A stretch of DNA of 64,000 bases from NCBI GenBank assembly GCA_003612585.1, contig RAZH01000009.1:1-64000 (forward strand). Reading direction: 5' to 3'. The translations under genes and the position numbers were made by a program. This DNA comes from a bacterium 1XD42-54 (GTDB taxonomy: Bacteria > Bacillota > Clostridia > Lachnospirales > Lachnospiraceae). Of this stretch, positions 27,601 through 35,638 are shown one piece after another. Below the pieces are notes generated by a model. That model did no database searches. It saw only the letters and a list, made by a program, of their open reading frames with translations, and was not told where the DNA came from. Position 1 is the stretch's first letter, and each line of letters begins with the position of its first letter.

Positions 27601-28194
27601 ATCCTTCCAGTCATCCTCCGTTATCAGTTCAATCATCTGCTGAATGACACTGCCTTCACGGAGCAGATTATCCGGCAGAAGAAGCTCTGTGTAATCGGCA
27701 ATCTTTTGGAACATTCCCGGCAGAATCTTATTCAGAGCGTTGCACTGCACAATCAGCAGGTATTTATACAGTTCTTCGCTCTTTTCTGCATCTTTCAGTT
27801 CATAGACCTTTTCCATATCGAGTCCATCCAAATCCAGATGAATGGCTTCGGTTATAATCTGCGGCTTAAAGTTGTTTTCCTCGTCCGTGAATACACGCAC
27901 ATGGGAAGGAAGATAGCCGTTAACTTCCATGAATCGCAACGCAGAAAAGCGGTTAAACCAAATGTAGGCAACCTCCTCCATGACCTGCTTATATCCTTTA
28001 TCGTTAATCTCGGCAATAAGAGCCTGACGCTGTTTCTTTTCATCAGCTATGAGGACTTTGCCGCCAATGCTGTCCGCATTGGCATCCTCAATATTGTCCT
28101 CTGTGATACCGTATTCCACACCTTTCAATGAAACACGAGCGATCAGCTCTGTTCTTGCCCAAACAGCAAACTTTTTTATCGCATTTTTATCCAT
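24643..28194 (-). CDS. pglX: BREX-1 adenine-specific DNA methyltransferase PglX
   Basis: 1183-aa PglX. It methylates adenine in a non-palindromic host site, marking self DNA, and is also needed for defence. SAM-binding motif I is VIDPCSGSGHILAYMFD near 325, catalytic motif IV is VVVTNPPYMGAS near 499, and the long C-terminal part is the target-recognition and regulatory region (LGRDIRSFISYAVGCMFGRY near 935). Full type 1 length. It begins 3 bp after the SEFIR gene stop, so the two must be cotranslated from one message. Near residue 970 the sequence TSSEGGREGTLGCDS looks like a small insertion and coincides with a DNA palindrome (25268-25286). No inverted pglX copy or recombinase is present, so no sign of phase variation. 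Confidence 0.96.
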   Translation of the reverse strand: MDKNAIKKFAVWARTELIARVSLKGVEYGITEDNIEDANADSIGGKVLIADEKKQRQALIAEINDKGYKQVMEEVAYIWFNRFSALRFMEVNGYLPSHVRVFTDEENNFKPQIITEAIHLDLDGLDMEKVYELKDAEKSEELYKYLLIVQCNALNKILPGMFQKIADYTELLLPDNLLREGSVIQQMIELITEDDWKDAVQIIGWLYQYYNSEKKDDVFAALKKNVKITKENIPAATQLFTPDWIVRYMVENSLGRLWLEGHPDAKDQFLPTEEEQSAYAAGNRDTEDTKWHYYLEEAEQEPEVQAQLAEIRKEYAALTPDQLKVIDPCSGSGHILAYMFDVLMKIYESYGYTTREAVASIVENNLYGLDIDDRAAQLAYFAVMMKARQYDRRFFSRGIQPHVYAIVESNHVDEFAVDYFCNGDAKLTAAMDTIISELHDAKEYGSILNVTPQDWSALYDRFAEITEDINMSRETALRELLPLVQVAEALAQKYDVVVTNPPYMGASNMNPKLNEFIKNNHADYKSDFFSAFVIHASQMTKQSGYCGFFTPYVWMFIQSYEKMRNYLYNQATIETLIQFEYSAFEEATVPVCTFAFKNRNVQKKGCYLRLVDFRGGMEVQRQKTLEAIKNHDCGFYYEQNTDNFSIIPGNPVAYWASTKMLEAFQTGNKFAGETKKGVLTGDNNTYLRLWHEVNIGKIGFELYSHAEMIDSSMKWFPVTSGGEKRRWYGNFDTIVNLENDGADIKANVKNYRLRDSQYYMLEAITWTEISSSIFTCRYVPKGILFGNGGPVSFFFNKKLMYHLALLNSKVAMEILGYLAPTINYGPEQINRIPIVYSNEDEVNQLTKWNILLSQTDWDSFETSWDFQHHPLLRKVSTISEAFAQWQNECDSRFNHLKANEEELNRIFIDIYGLQDELTPEVEDKDVTVRKADLGRDIRSFISYAVGCMFGRYSLDVDGLAYASGEWDKVTSSEGGREGTLGCDSKYASFAADKDNIIPICDDEYFEDDIVGLFVEFVKTVYGADTLDENLKFIADALGGKGQPKDVIRNYFLNDFYKDHCKIYQKRPIYWLFDSGKKNGFKALIYMHRYQPDTIARIRTDYVHEQQARYRTAIADLEQRIANASTGERVKMNKKLTTLQAQDTEIRAYEEKIHHLADQMISIDLDDGVKKNYAIFQDVLAKIK

Positions 28195-28197
28195 ATA

Positions 28198-29307
28198 TCA
28201 TTCCTCCGGCTCCATAAGAACTGCTTTGCAGGGATTCTCCTCCGTTATCTTTGTTCCAGCTGTAACCGTTATTTCTTTCATTGGAATTGCGTACTCAAAA
28301 TCAAATTGCATATTCTCTATTACAACTCCCATTGATGGATTCTTTAATCCGACAGGAACTAAATAATATTTTCCTGTCTTGTTATACATATCTAAAAACT
28401 GATCTCTATTACCTGATCCGTTATTTTCATCCATCCACTGGTAACGTGAAACCGTTGCCAAAAGTAGTTGTTGCATTTCTATTCCACAATTATTAGCTCG
28501 ACTAATGCTTTCGTCAATATTTGCACCTATATGCAGAAAATATCCTTTTCCATAATTTCTGTCATACGATTCATATACCCAACATGACTTAGGAAACGGT
28601 GGAACAATATAATCAACCTTCAAAAAAGTATCTGCGAATGCCATATCTTTGTATTTTTTCTTCCACTCTTTGAAAATTTCTTTACCCACTGAGTAATTTG
28701 TAAAAAACAAGCCTATGGCAGGTGCATCTCCACCCCAAAGATATACTGTACCTCTCCACTTTGCAGCATTCCACTTTTCAAAGTTAATTGGTGAAGAAAA
28801 GAACATTGTTTTTCGTTCCTTTTCTGGCAGTGGCTTCAATTCTCCCAATGGAGGTTTTTTACTATTCGTAACACCTCTGAAACGCCAATATAGCCTGTCA
28901 TATTGCTTTTCGTCCAAAAGATTATAGTATGTGTATGGTTTCAACGGTGTAGGTATATACTGTTGATCAGCATCATCAAAAAATGCCGCAATAAATTTAT
29001 TTGTTTCTGCCGCTGAATCATATAACATTTGATAAACAATGTTAGCCTCCCATACAACGCCCTTCCCCTTTTTCTCGGAATAGAGTTTTTGATGATATGT
29101 TTCTTCACATAAAACAAGAACAAACTCTGACTCCATGATTTGATGCTCCATCCACCTCGGCCATCCTTCAGGAGGTGCTTCTTCATATTGGTCTATCATC
29201 GCATCAATGCCTTCTGAACGTAGTCTATTTGCCAATTCCAACACTTTATCTTCATATGCTTGATTTTTATGGGCATATGAAATAAACACTTTTGGGTTAT
29301 TTTCCAT
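28198..29307 (-). CDS. SEFIR/TIR-like domain protein nested in BREX operon
   Basis: 369 aa. Residues 1-150 are a SEFIR-type (TIR superfamily) domain: KVFISYAHKNQAYEDKVLEL, ANRLRSEGIDAMIDQYEEAP, FVLVLCEETY and VVWEANIVYQML, where the Glu after Trp matches the position of the TIR NADase glutamate. Residues about 165-369 form a second domain I do not recognise (aromatic-rich, VYLWGGDAPAIGLFF, CWVYESYDRNYGKGYFLHIG). Bacterial TIR/SEFIR effectors typically deplete NAD+ or are sensors in abortive infection. It sits 9 bp after a membrane-anchored small protein and 3 bp before pglX, inside the BREX core. The C-terminal domain would then be the candidate sensor; that is inference. Confidence 0.82.
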   Translation of the reverse strand: MENNPKVFISYAHKNQAYEDKVLELANRLRSEGIDAMIDQYEEAPPEGWPRWMEHQIMESEFVLVLCEETYHQKLYSEKKGKGVVWEANIVYQMLYDSAAETNKFIAAFFDDADQQYIPTPLKPYTYYNLLDEKQYDRLYWRFRGVTNSKKPPLGELKPLPEKERKTMFFSSPINFEKWNAAKWRGTVYLWGGDAPAIGLFFTNYSVGKEIFKEWKKKYKDMAFADTFLKVDYIVPPFPKSCWVYESYDRNYGKGYFLHIGANIDESISRANNCGIEMQQLLLATVSRYQWMDENNGSGNRDQFLDMYNKTGKYYLVPVGLKNPSMGVVIENMQFDFEYAIPMKEITVTAGTKITEENPCKAVLMEPEE

Positions 29308-29316
29308 ATCTGTCTC

Positions 29317-29805
29317 CTATTCTTTTTTATTGATTCCAATACTTCTAATATTTGACCTTATCGCAAACAATGGAACTGGTAGTATTCCTTTTGCTTTTTT
29401 CTTTTCAATACTAATTGCAGTTACTTGACATTCCTCAAAATATTCCATTTGACAATGCCATTCCAATGCGTCTGCTTCCTGTTCGGATAAAGTATATACG
29501 ACATTATGGAACGGCAATATAATTCTATCGCTTTCTGGCATTTGACAATCTACCAATATTTTTTTCTTATAACAAATTACGAAGTTTTCCAAAACAAAAG
29601 GTTTCTCACCGACATTAAAGATTTCAATTCCATGTTCAGAAAAACTTTCTTTCACACGATATTCTTTCTCTGTCAACTCATTTTCTGGGGTTGCTACCAT
29701 TTGGAAACATAGCTTCGGTCGTCCTCGAAAAATAGTAGTCAGTTCATTTAACAACCAGCCAATAATAACTCCTAAAATGCCAATAGCTGTACTAATCAGT
29801 TCCAT
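29317..29805 (-). CDS. membrane-anchored unknown protein between brxC and SEFIR gene
   Basis: 162 aa, not recognised. A single N-terminal membrane helix (ISTAIGILGVIIGWLLNEL, residues 4-22) with a basic stop-transfer (FRGRPK) puts the remaining 135 residues in the cytosol. That part is beta-rich (EHGIEIFNVGEKPFVLENFV, HNVVYTLSEQEADALEWHCQ, CQVTAISIEKKKAKG). Start preceded by GGAGAACAATAGAAA. It lies 19 bp after brxC and 9 bp before the SEFIR gene, so it looks like the partner of the SEFIR protein: a membrane tether, or a membrane effector held in check. Neither role can be shown from sequence. Confidence 0.75.
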   Translation of the reverse strand: MELISTAIGILGVIIGWLLNELTTIFRGRPKLCFQMVATPENELTEKEYRVKESFSEHGIEIFNVGEKPFVLENFVICYKKKILVDCQMPESDRIILPFHNVVYTLSEQEADALEWHCQMEYFEECQVTAISIEKKKAKGILPVPLFAIRSNIRSIGINKKE

Positions 29806-29824
29806 TTTCTATTGTTCTCCACCT

Positions 29825-32800
29825 TTAATTCAGCTTGATTTCGTCGCAATTCTTCAGCAACTGTTTCAGCTGAGAACGAATCTTCTCTACATAATCATCA
29901 ATATCCGCATCTGTCTGTAAGGTCTTTGCCTGGAATACAACCTGGCGGTTATAGGCACGAACCACTTTTTTCTTTACAGGAGCAGTTTCTTTTCCTTGCT
30001 GTGTCGGCTGTACCTGTGGCTTCGGTGCTGGCGGAGCTAGAACAGATTCAATATTACCGACAGTATCATCCTTGTACTGGCACATCGGCAAGAACATAGC
30101 ATCCAGAAGGGCAAGGCTCTTTAATTCTGCAATTTTCTCCTTGCACTGGCTGAAATATCGGTCTGATTTTTCAATCAGATGGGATGCCTTGGAATCACCG
30201 TTTGCGGCAGTGTGTGTTGCTTCCATACACTGACGAACCGTTTCCAGAACCTCGGCACGTTTTTCTTCCAGCATCTTGTCATGGGCGGTGCGAACCGTAT
30301 CCATCAACGGATTCAGTTCACGAATCCGGTTATAGTTGAACTTGCTTCCGGTCTGAACCATCGTAATCAATCGAATAGTATTCAGTGCCTTATGTGCTTC
30401 CTCATTTTCTGCAATCCGGTCAAGGTCATCATGCAGAGATTTTTCAAACTGCACTGCCTGATCGAATACTGTCACCTGGGTCTTGAAGAAGTTTTCAATG
30501 CCATTGCTCATGGCTTCTTTATTATCAAAAAGAGCATCCTCTTTCTTCAGCACACGCTCAATCAGAGCAATATTGTCTTTCTTCTGGGAAAGTACATCGT
30601 CCATCAGATGAATGGCTCCCTGCACCAACGCACGATCCGGGTATTTATGTCCGTCATAACGGGCATCCAGAGAAGCATAATAATCACGCTGTTCGGTAAA
30701 CTTCTCCGTCACAAAGCGAATCAGACCATCTTCATCGTCCGGTACATCCATGATGTCGAAATACTCTCGGAGCATCGCTTTCACATCACGCATCATCGTT
30801 GCGGAAATGGTTTTACGCTTACTGATAGAAGTCTTACCGATCTCACTCTTTTTGCGGAGCATATCCGGCAACTTCGGGTCATCCGGCTGAATGGTATTGC
30901 CTGCGTACTTGATGGTTACTTTCTGGGAATAAATCAGCTGTGCCGCAACCGCAGCAATGTCGATTTCTTTCCAGCCATACGGAATCGCACTGTATTTGCT
31001 TTGCACATCTGCCATAGAAGTCGGCAGCTTTTTCGCATCCTGCATTTCCAGATATTCTTCCATAGCAGAAGCAGCATCACGGTTCGGTTCCATGCCCGGA
31101 AGTGCCGTTACCGCACCTGTCAGAATCGCAATAATATCTACATCACTGCCTGCATTATCTGTAATCAGGTCGAGCTTGCTATATACATGGGCAACCAGAT
31201 ATTCAAGCGACTGGTCAATCTTGCTCTTAGCATTTCCAGCTCTGATTTCCAGATGCTCACCGTCTACATAGAACTGCGCCCCTTCAATAGCATTTTGCAA
31301 TTCGCTCATGGCACTCAGCTCATATTTTCCGGCTTCGTCTTGCTGGTCACTGATAATTTTCTGCACAGTTTTTGGAAGCTGGCTTACATTTCTCTGCTTT
31401 ACATACTTGCGAATCTTCATGGCAGATTCCAGAGATTCATAATAAGGCGTATCAGCCAGAACCACGATTGCTTCATTACCTTTGGACTCTGCCATCAGAC
31501 GGTAATCTGTTTTTTCAATAGCATCGGTAGCAACGGTCAGGAAACGCAGACGCATACCGCCTGTTGCCACACCGACTGTAATGCCATCTACCATCTGGTC
31601 GAAGGCAAAGTCATATTTTCCATAACGGAACTTCTTAGTTGTGAAAATATCACCGTAAATCATCTGAGCAATACGCTCTACGATAGAAGCGGTATCCACA
31701 TTTGTATCTCTTATTTCACGCTGAATATCCTGTTCTTCGTCAGTCAGGAAGTTATAAGTGTCACCAGTTCTGCCGATATAGTTCTGGCTCATCAGACGAT
31801 CAAGGCATCCTCGGACAGCTTCACGCATGATAATCTTATCCACACGAATATCGTCTGCCATAAGAATTACGATATTGTCCAAATTGGAAGGAATATCATC
31901 AATATATCGAATCAAGTACAAAAGTTTCAGTACATCTACATCCTGCTGTTCAATGCCATCCCCGTTGTCAGCAGCTTTCTGGCAACGCTCAATTACACGA
32001 CGAATCGAACCATCCAGGAAAGTATGTACAGTATCATAAAAACGGAAGAACGGAACAAGTGCATATTCATCCTTCTCCTGAATTTTCTGTGCAGCTTCCT
32101 GGAAACCGGACAGCATAGAACGCTCACCACCAGACAGGTGCTTACCGGAATTTCCATGTTTCCGGATTTCCGCAAATACCTTCTGCATGATGATGAACTG
32201 ATACGGCACGAACGGGAAGTTCTCTGTAAATTCCCTCGGACCGGAATATCCTTTAATATCCAGAATAGAGCCGCTAAAGCTGAACAGGTTACGCAGAACC
32301 GAATCATTTTGCTCATAAACAGTTTCCAAATCCGTTGTTGCTTTCGGTTTCTTTTTCAGAATACGCTTCTGGATGACTTCATCCACGGAGGAAGAAGATA
32401 AACTCAGTCTTGTCTTGAAACGAGCCTGGATACGGGAGAACTCATCCGCACGAACTTTGATGATTTCATCAATGGCTTCCTGCCCAGTGCAGATCACCCA
32501 AATCTTACCTTCGCACTCACTTCCGATTTTTTCGGTCAGAGACTGGAGGTTCAAAAGCATATCGGTATCCGTACCAACATACTGTCCAACCTCGTCAATC
32601 ATAAACAGCAGACGGAAGTTTGCAGGTTTAGTATCTACATAGGCTTTCATATCTTCCACAAGCTGTGCAATAGAAATTTCTGTTGCGGTTTTATCATTGA
32701 ACCACGTCTTGGCATCGTCCTCACTCATATCCAGAACTTCCATCAGTGTCGGGATGATGAACTTTCCATTGAAAGCAAAGGCACGGCGCATTTCAAGCCA

Positions 32801-33373
32801 AGGCTTGCCTTTCTTTTCTTCAAAAACTCTGCGGAACTCCTCAGTCTTACCCTGCTGGTCAATATAACGCTCCATCATGGCAACTTTCAGATTTTCACCG
32901 TAAAATCCCAGATGATTGTAGAACATCTTTGCAAAAACACGAAGTACAGCAGTCTTGTCTTTATTGCTGAAGCCTTCAATATCAATGTTGAAAAGAATGG
33001 TTTCCGTCTGACCCTTCGTGGCACGGTCGATCAGCATAAATGTTGCCGGGTCATCCTCAAACTTTTTACGGAAACGCTCTACACTGCGAATGCCTTTTAC
33101 CTCTTTATTTTCCAAAAGGTAGGAAAGCATTTTCAGGAAGTGAGATTTACCACTTCCAAAGAAACCGGAAATCCAAACACCCATATCGGCTGTCGGCTGG
33201 TCGAAAGCATCACCGTAATAATTGAAGAACGTAATGAAGTGTTTCTTCAATTCTCTGGTAATGACATATTCATTTAACTCCTGCTCAATTACATCATCAG
33301 CAGCCTGATCTACTTTAATTACACCATTGATTTTGCGGTTAATGTCATCCGCAAACATATCTCGAATCATCAT
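29825..33373 (-). CDS. brxC: BREX P-loop ATPase BrxC
   Basis: 1182-aa BrxC (DUF6079/DUF499-like large ATPase), core of type 1 BREX. N-terminal ATPase with Walker A GFFGSGKSHF at residues 70-79 and Walker B-like RLLFMIDEVGQYVG near 257, with a long helical middle (polar coiled segments near 440-560) and a C-terminal part with a Pro/Gln-rich linker (APPAPKPQVQPTQQGK, near 1115) before the last 60 residues. Start ATG at 33373 has GGGGGATAAAGCC upstream. It follows brxB by 13 bp. It is needed for both methylation and exclusion in studied systems and probably forms a DNA-linked assembly with BrxB, PglZ and PglX. Confidence 0.96.
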   Translation of the reverse strand: MMIRDMFADDINRKINGVIKVDQAADDVIEQELNEYVITRELKKHFITFFNYYGDAFDQPTADMGVWISGFFGSGKSHFLKMLSYLLENKEVKGIRSVERFRKKFEDDPATFMLIDRATKGQTETILFNIDIEGFSNKDKTAVLRVFAKMFYNHLGFYGENLKVAMMERYIDQQGKTEEFRRVFEEKKGKPWLEMRRAFAFNGKFIIPTLMEVLDMSEDDAKTWFNDKTATEISIAQLVEDMKAYVDTKPANFRLLFMIDEVGQYVGTDTDMLLNLQSLTEKIGSECEGKIWVICTGQEAIDEIIKVRADEFSRIQARFKTRLSLSSSSVDEVIQKRILKKKPKATTDLETVYEQNDSVLRNLFSFSGSILDIKGYSGPREFTENFPFVPYQFIIMQKVFAEIRKHGNSGKHLSGGERSMLSGFQEAAQKIQEKDEYALVPFFRFYDTVHTFLDGSIRRVIERCQKAADNGDGIEQQDVDVLKLLYLIRYIDDIPSNLDNIVILMADDIRVDKIIMREAVRGCLDRLMSQNYIGRTGDTYNFLTDEEQDIQREIRDTNVDTASIVERIAQMIYGDIFTTKKFRYGKYDFAFDQMVDGITVGVATGGMRLRFLTVATDAIEKTDYRLMAESKGNEAIVVLADTPYYESLESAMKIRKYVKQRNVSQLPKTVQKIISDQQDEAGKYELSAMSELQNAIEGAQFYVDGEHLEIRAGNAKSKIDQSLEYLVAHVYSKLDLITDNAGSDVDIIAILTGAVTALPGMEPNRDAASAMEEYLEMQDAKKLPTSMADVQSKYSAIPYGWKEIDIAAVAAQLIYSQKVTIKYAGNTIQPDDPKLPDMLRKKSEIGKTSISKRKTISATMMRDVKAMLREYFDIMDVPDDEDGLIRFVTEKFTEQRDYYASLDARYDGHKYPDRALVQGAIHLMDDVLSQKKDNIALIERVLKKEDALFDNKEAMSNGIENFFKTQVTVFDQAVQFEKSLHDDLDRIAENEEAHKALNTIRLITMVQTGSKFNYNRIRELNPLMDTVRTAHDKMLEEKRAEVLETVRQCMEATHTAANGDSKASHLIEKSDRYFSQCKEKIAELKSLALLDAMFLPMCQYKDDTVGNIESVLAPPAPKPQVQPTQQGKETAPVKKKVVRAYNRQVVFQAKTLQTDADIDDYVEKIRSQLKQLLKNCDEIKLN

Positions 33374-33386
33374 GGCTTTATCCCCC

Positions 33387-33947
33387 TTAATCTATGACAT
33401 TGAATGCCCGGTAATAATCATTTGGTGTCAACCGATTGAACAGTTTTACATGACGACCATCAAACTCACCCGGATACATAACCAAAATCGGAACATCCGA
33501 AAAATACGGTTGCAAGGCTTCCAGTAACGTATGGATTCTCATAAACGGGAACACCTCGCCTACACCTGTCAGCATCAGCACGTCACCCAGTTCGTGTGGC
33601 TCATACTGGATTTTTTCAATAAACTCTCCATTGCCGATTGCAGAATTAAGCTGCTCCAAAAGATAAGCACTTCCGTCAGCTTCTTCCATATCGGGAATCG
33701 CATCTGTGATGTCCATATCATCGCAGATAGAGAGAAATGTTTTATATAAATTACAAACGATCAAATGGCAATCTAAGAACTGATCGGTTTCCATCTGATT
33801 TACAAAATGGCGGACAACCATTTCATTCTCCGGTTCATAACAGAAGATTCTGATATTCACCTCATTGCTGAGTCCTTTGCCTTCCAGGAACTCCGGTTCC
33901 TGAATCAATGCCCGAACTTTGTCCAGGCGCTCTTTTATTTCACTCAT
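33387..33947 (-). CDS. brxB: BREX protein BrxB
   Basis: 186-aa BrxB (DUF1788 family). ATG at 33947 is selected since AGGAGGTAACCCG precedes it; the frame is open 8 codons further up. Typical features are MSEIKERLDKVRALIQEP at the start, FCYEPENEMVVRHFVNQME, LLEQLNSAIG and the C-terminal VLVMYPGEFDGRHVKLFNRL ending NDYYRAFNVID. It lies 11 bp after brxA and 13 bp before brxC. BrxB is a small core partner needed for BREX function; its biochemical role is not settled. Confidence 0.94.
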   Translation of the reverse strand: MSEIKERLDKVRALIQEPEFLEGKGLSNEVNIRIFCYEPENEMVVRHFVNQMETDQFLDCHLIVCNLYKTFLSICDDMDITDAIPDMEEADGSAYLLEQLNSAIGNGEFIEKIQYEPHELGDVLMLTGVGEVFPFMRIHTLLEALQPYFSDVPILVMYPGEFDGRHVKLFNRLTPNDYYRAFNVID

Positions 33948-33958
33948 CGGGTTACCTC

Positions 33959-34564
33959 CTACACAAAGCAATTAAACGCCGGCAGTATTGACATATCACC
34001 ATTGCTTCTGATGGCATTTTCCAAAACAGGATGCAGCCATACTGGATTCAAATGTTCTGCCTTGAGATTATCGAGATATTCTGTTTCGACAAGCACTCTG
34101 GCAATAATCTGTTTTAACTTTGTTATCGTACTATCGCTCCAGGAAGCTACGGTATCATTTTGTTCCTGTAAACGCATAAAAAATGTATTCAAATCTATCT
34201 TACCAAAAGACGTATCCCTTAATCTGTACTTCTCACCAATGACTGTCAGCATAAATTCCCAAACCAGTCGGCTCTGCTTCATCAATGCATACAGACAAAT
34301 CTGTTTTGCTACATCTGTTGGCTGTGACGCAATCGCAGAAACCAGAGAATCATCTTCCAGTGCATGAAGCCGTTTTATACAGGCTTTTGCCATGCGTGTG
34401 ATAGATTTTTCCGTTGGGTACTGAAAAAGATTCTGCTCTACAATTTCTTTAACAATTGCATCATCGGAATTTCCTTCTACCATTAGCTTTGCGGTAGAAC
34501 GCATTTCGTAGAAAAGGAACGGCTCTCTGGTCAAAGACGCAATATAAGGATAAGAATGATCCAT
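33959..34564 (-). CDS. brxA: BREX protein BrxA
   Basis: 201-aa BrxA (DUF1819), first core gene of the type 1 operon. Motifs: SLTREPFLFYEMRSTAKLM near 10, QNLFQYPTEKSITRMAKAC near 45, and LNPVWLHPVLENAIRSNGD near 172. Known homologues are small helical DNA-binding proteins. The start has GTAAGGAGGTACGGGAAC upstream. It follows the small XRE regulator by 14 bp, so the regulator and BREX genes share a promoter. Confidence 0.95.
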   Translation of the reverse strand: MDHSYPYIASLTREPFLFYEMRSTAKLMVEGNSDDAIVKEIVEQNLFQYPTEKSITRMAKACIKRLHALEDDSLVSAIASQPTDVAKQICLYALMKQSRLVWEFMLTVIGEKYRLRDTSFGKIDLNTFFMRLQEQNDTVASWSDSTITKLKQIIARVLVETEYLDNLKAEHLNPVWLHPVLENAIRSNGDMSILPAFNCFV

Positions 34565-34578
34565 GTTCCCGTACCTCC

Positions 34579-34797
34579 TTACTGCTCCTCTTTTTTATCA
34601 GGAACAAATTCCATGATATCTCCCACATCACAATTCAAAGCAGAACATATCTTTGACAGAATCTCTGTACTTACATTTTCATCTTTTGATAATCGAGACA
34701 TCGTTGTTGTACTAACTCCTGTCATTGCACGCAAATCTTTCTTCATCATTTCTTTATCAATTAACAATTTCCACAATTTCTTGTAACTAACTGCCAT
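34579..34797 (-). CDS. small XRE-type regulator heading the BREX operon
   Basis: 72-aa single-domain Cro/CI-type helix-turn-helix (KKDLRAMTGVSTTTMSRLSK, recognition helix; TEILSKICSALNCDVGDIME). It has no effector domain. The ATG follows GAGGTGAAAAA. It is the first gene of the defence operon and lies about 50 bp downstream of a good sigma-A promoter. Auto-control of the BREX operon, to limit toxicity of uncoordinated expression after transfer, is the likely role by analogy with BrxR-type regulators, although BrxR itself belongs to a different (WYL) family. Confidence 0.85.
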   Translation of the reverse strand: MAVSYKKLWKLLIDKEMMKKDLRAMTGVSTTTMSRLSKDENVSTEILSKICSALNCDVGDIMEFVPDKKEEQ

Positions 34798-34849
34798 TTT
34801 TTCACCTCAATCTTATTTGCTTGAAATATCTGTTCACATGGTATTTATC

Positions 34850-34878
34850 ATCATATCACAAAAATGCGTTTCAAACAA
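34850..34878 (-). promoter_or_regulatory. promoter of the BREX operon
   Basis: On the minus strand TTGTTT (34873-34878), 17 bp and TATGAT (34850-34855), followed 52 bp later by the ATG of the XRE regulator. No other comparable site was seen before the next strong gene gap, so the 12 genes may be one transcript of about 20 kb. Confidence 0.65.
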
Positions 34879-34927
34879 TCTAATCTATCAAAAATCATAA
34901 TTTAATTCTGAAATATCGCATTTAAAA

Positions 34928-35638
34928 TCACAAGAAACACATCTTAACAAGACAAGCTGAAAGTACAAATGCCACTATATATCCGATTCCACAGAAAAAT
35001 TTTATCTCGTTTATTTTCTCTGATTGCAATTTTATTCTTTTTTTCAGTTTTTGCACTTCCTTCTCAGCTATCTTTCTATTCTGTTCCGCCTGATACTTTA
35101 ATGACTGTAATTGTTTTTCTGCTTCTTTTTGTTTTCTATATGCCTCATCAACAGCTTGCACAGATGATTTATTAACCTGTATCTGCAATTTAGAGTTCTG
35201 GTCCCGAACGACTTTTATTTCTTCTTCGAGCTGCTCTTGCTCGCTCCTGCTCTTCAAGCCGTTTCTGTTCCTCAAATCGTCGTTGCTCTGCTGAAGCGAT
35301 TGATTCAACTTCTGCGTTTCGGACATTTCGGTTGTCAAATGATGAATTTCGTCGTTTAACTTCCGAATTTCGTCTTGCATTTCGTGATTCTCGAAGAATA
35401 GCTTCTGTTTTTCCATTTTCAGCTTGTGTGTCCTTTCCTGAAATTTCTGGATAAACTCGTTCATCTTCTGATTTCTCACCTGTAACTCGTCTCTCTCTTC
35501 CGTCACTAGCTCCAGTGACGCCGCCTGCTCCTTCGCAAGCTGCTTCCACTTGTCGGTAGTATCCAGCAAATTCTTCATCTGCTTCGTTTGTTCGTTCTGC
35601 TCCGGCTCGTACCCTTTCGTAATTTCTATTAAATTCAT
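34928..35638 (-). CDS. coiled-coil membrane protein overlapping relaxase gene
   Basis: 236 aa. ATG at 35638 is preceded by AAGGAGGGTTTGGAGA; the frame is open further but has no ribosome site. Nearly the whole protein is coiled coil (for example KWKQLAKEQAASLELVTEER, then QEQLEEEIKVVRDQNSKLQ) and it ends with one membrane helix (FFCGIGYIVAFVLSACLVKM). Its first 449 bp overlap the last part of the relaxase gene in a different frame. Overlapping helper genes of this type are known in ColE1-like (mbeB/mbeD in mbeA) and RSF1010-like (mobB in mobA) systems, so a mobilization accessory that tethers the relaxosome to the membrane is likely; no family match is claimed. Confidence 0.78.
   Translation of the reverse strand: MNLIEITKGYEPEQNEQTKQMKNLLDTTDKWKQLAKEQAASLELVTEERDELQVRNQKMNEFIQKFQERTHKLKMEKQKLFFENHEMQDEIRKLNDEIHHLTTEMSETQKLNQSLQQSNDDLRNRNGLKSRSEQEQLEEEIKVVRDQNSKLQIQVNKSSVQAVDEAYRKQKEAEKQLQSLKYQAEQNRKIAEKEVQKLKKRIKLQSEKINEIKFFCGIGYIVAFVLSACLVKMCFL

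Noticed and set aside
24643-28194. Phase-variable pglX
   Set aside because: No second pglX copy, inverted recombination sites or dedicated recombinase next to it.
30179-32401. 740-codon open frame on the plus strand
   Set aside because: It is fully antisense to brxC, has no ribosome site and its amino-acid pattern is that of a reversed coding strand.
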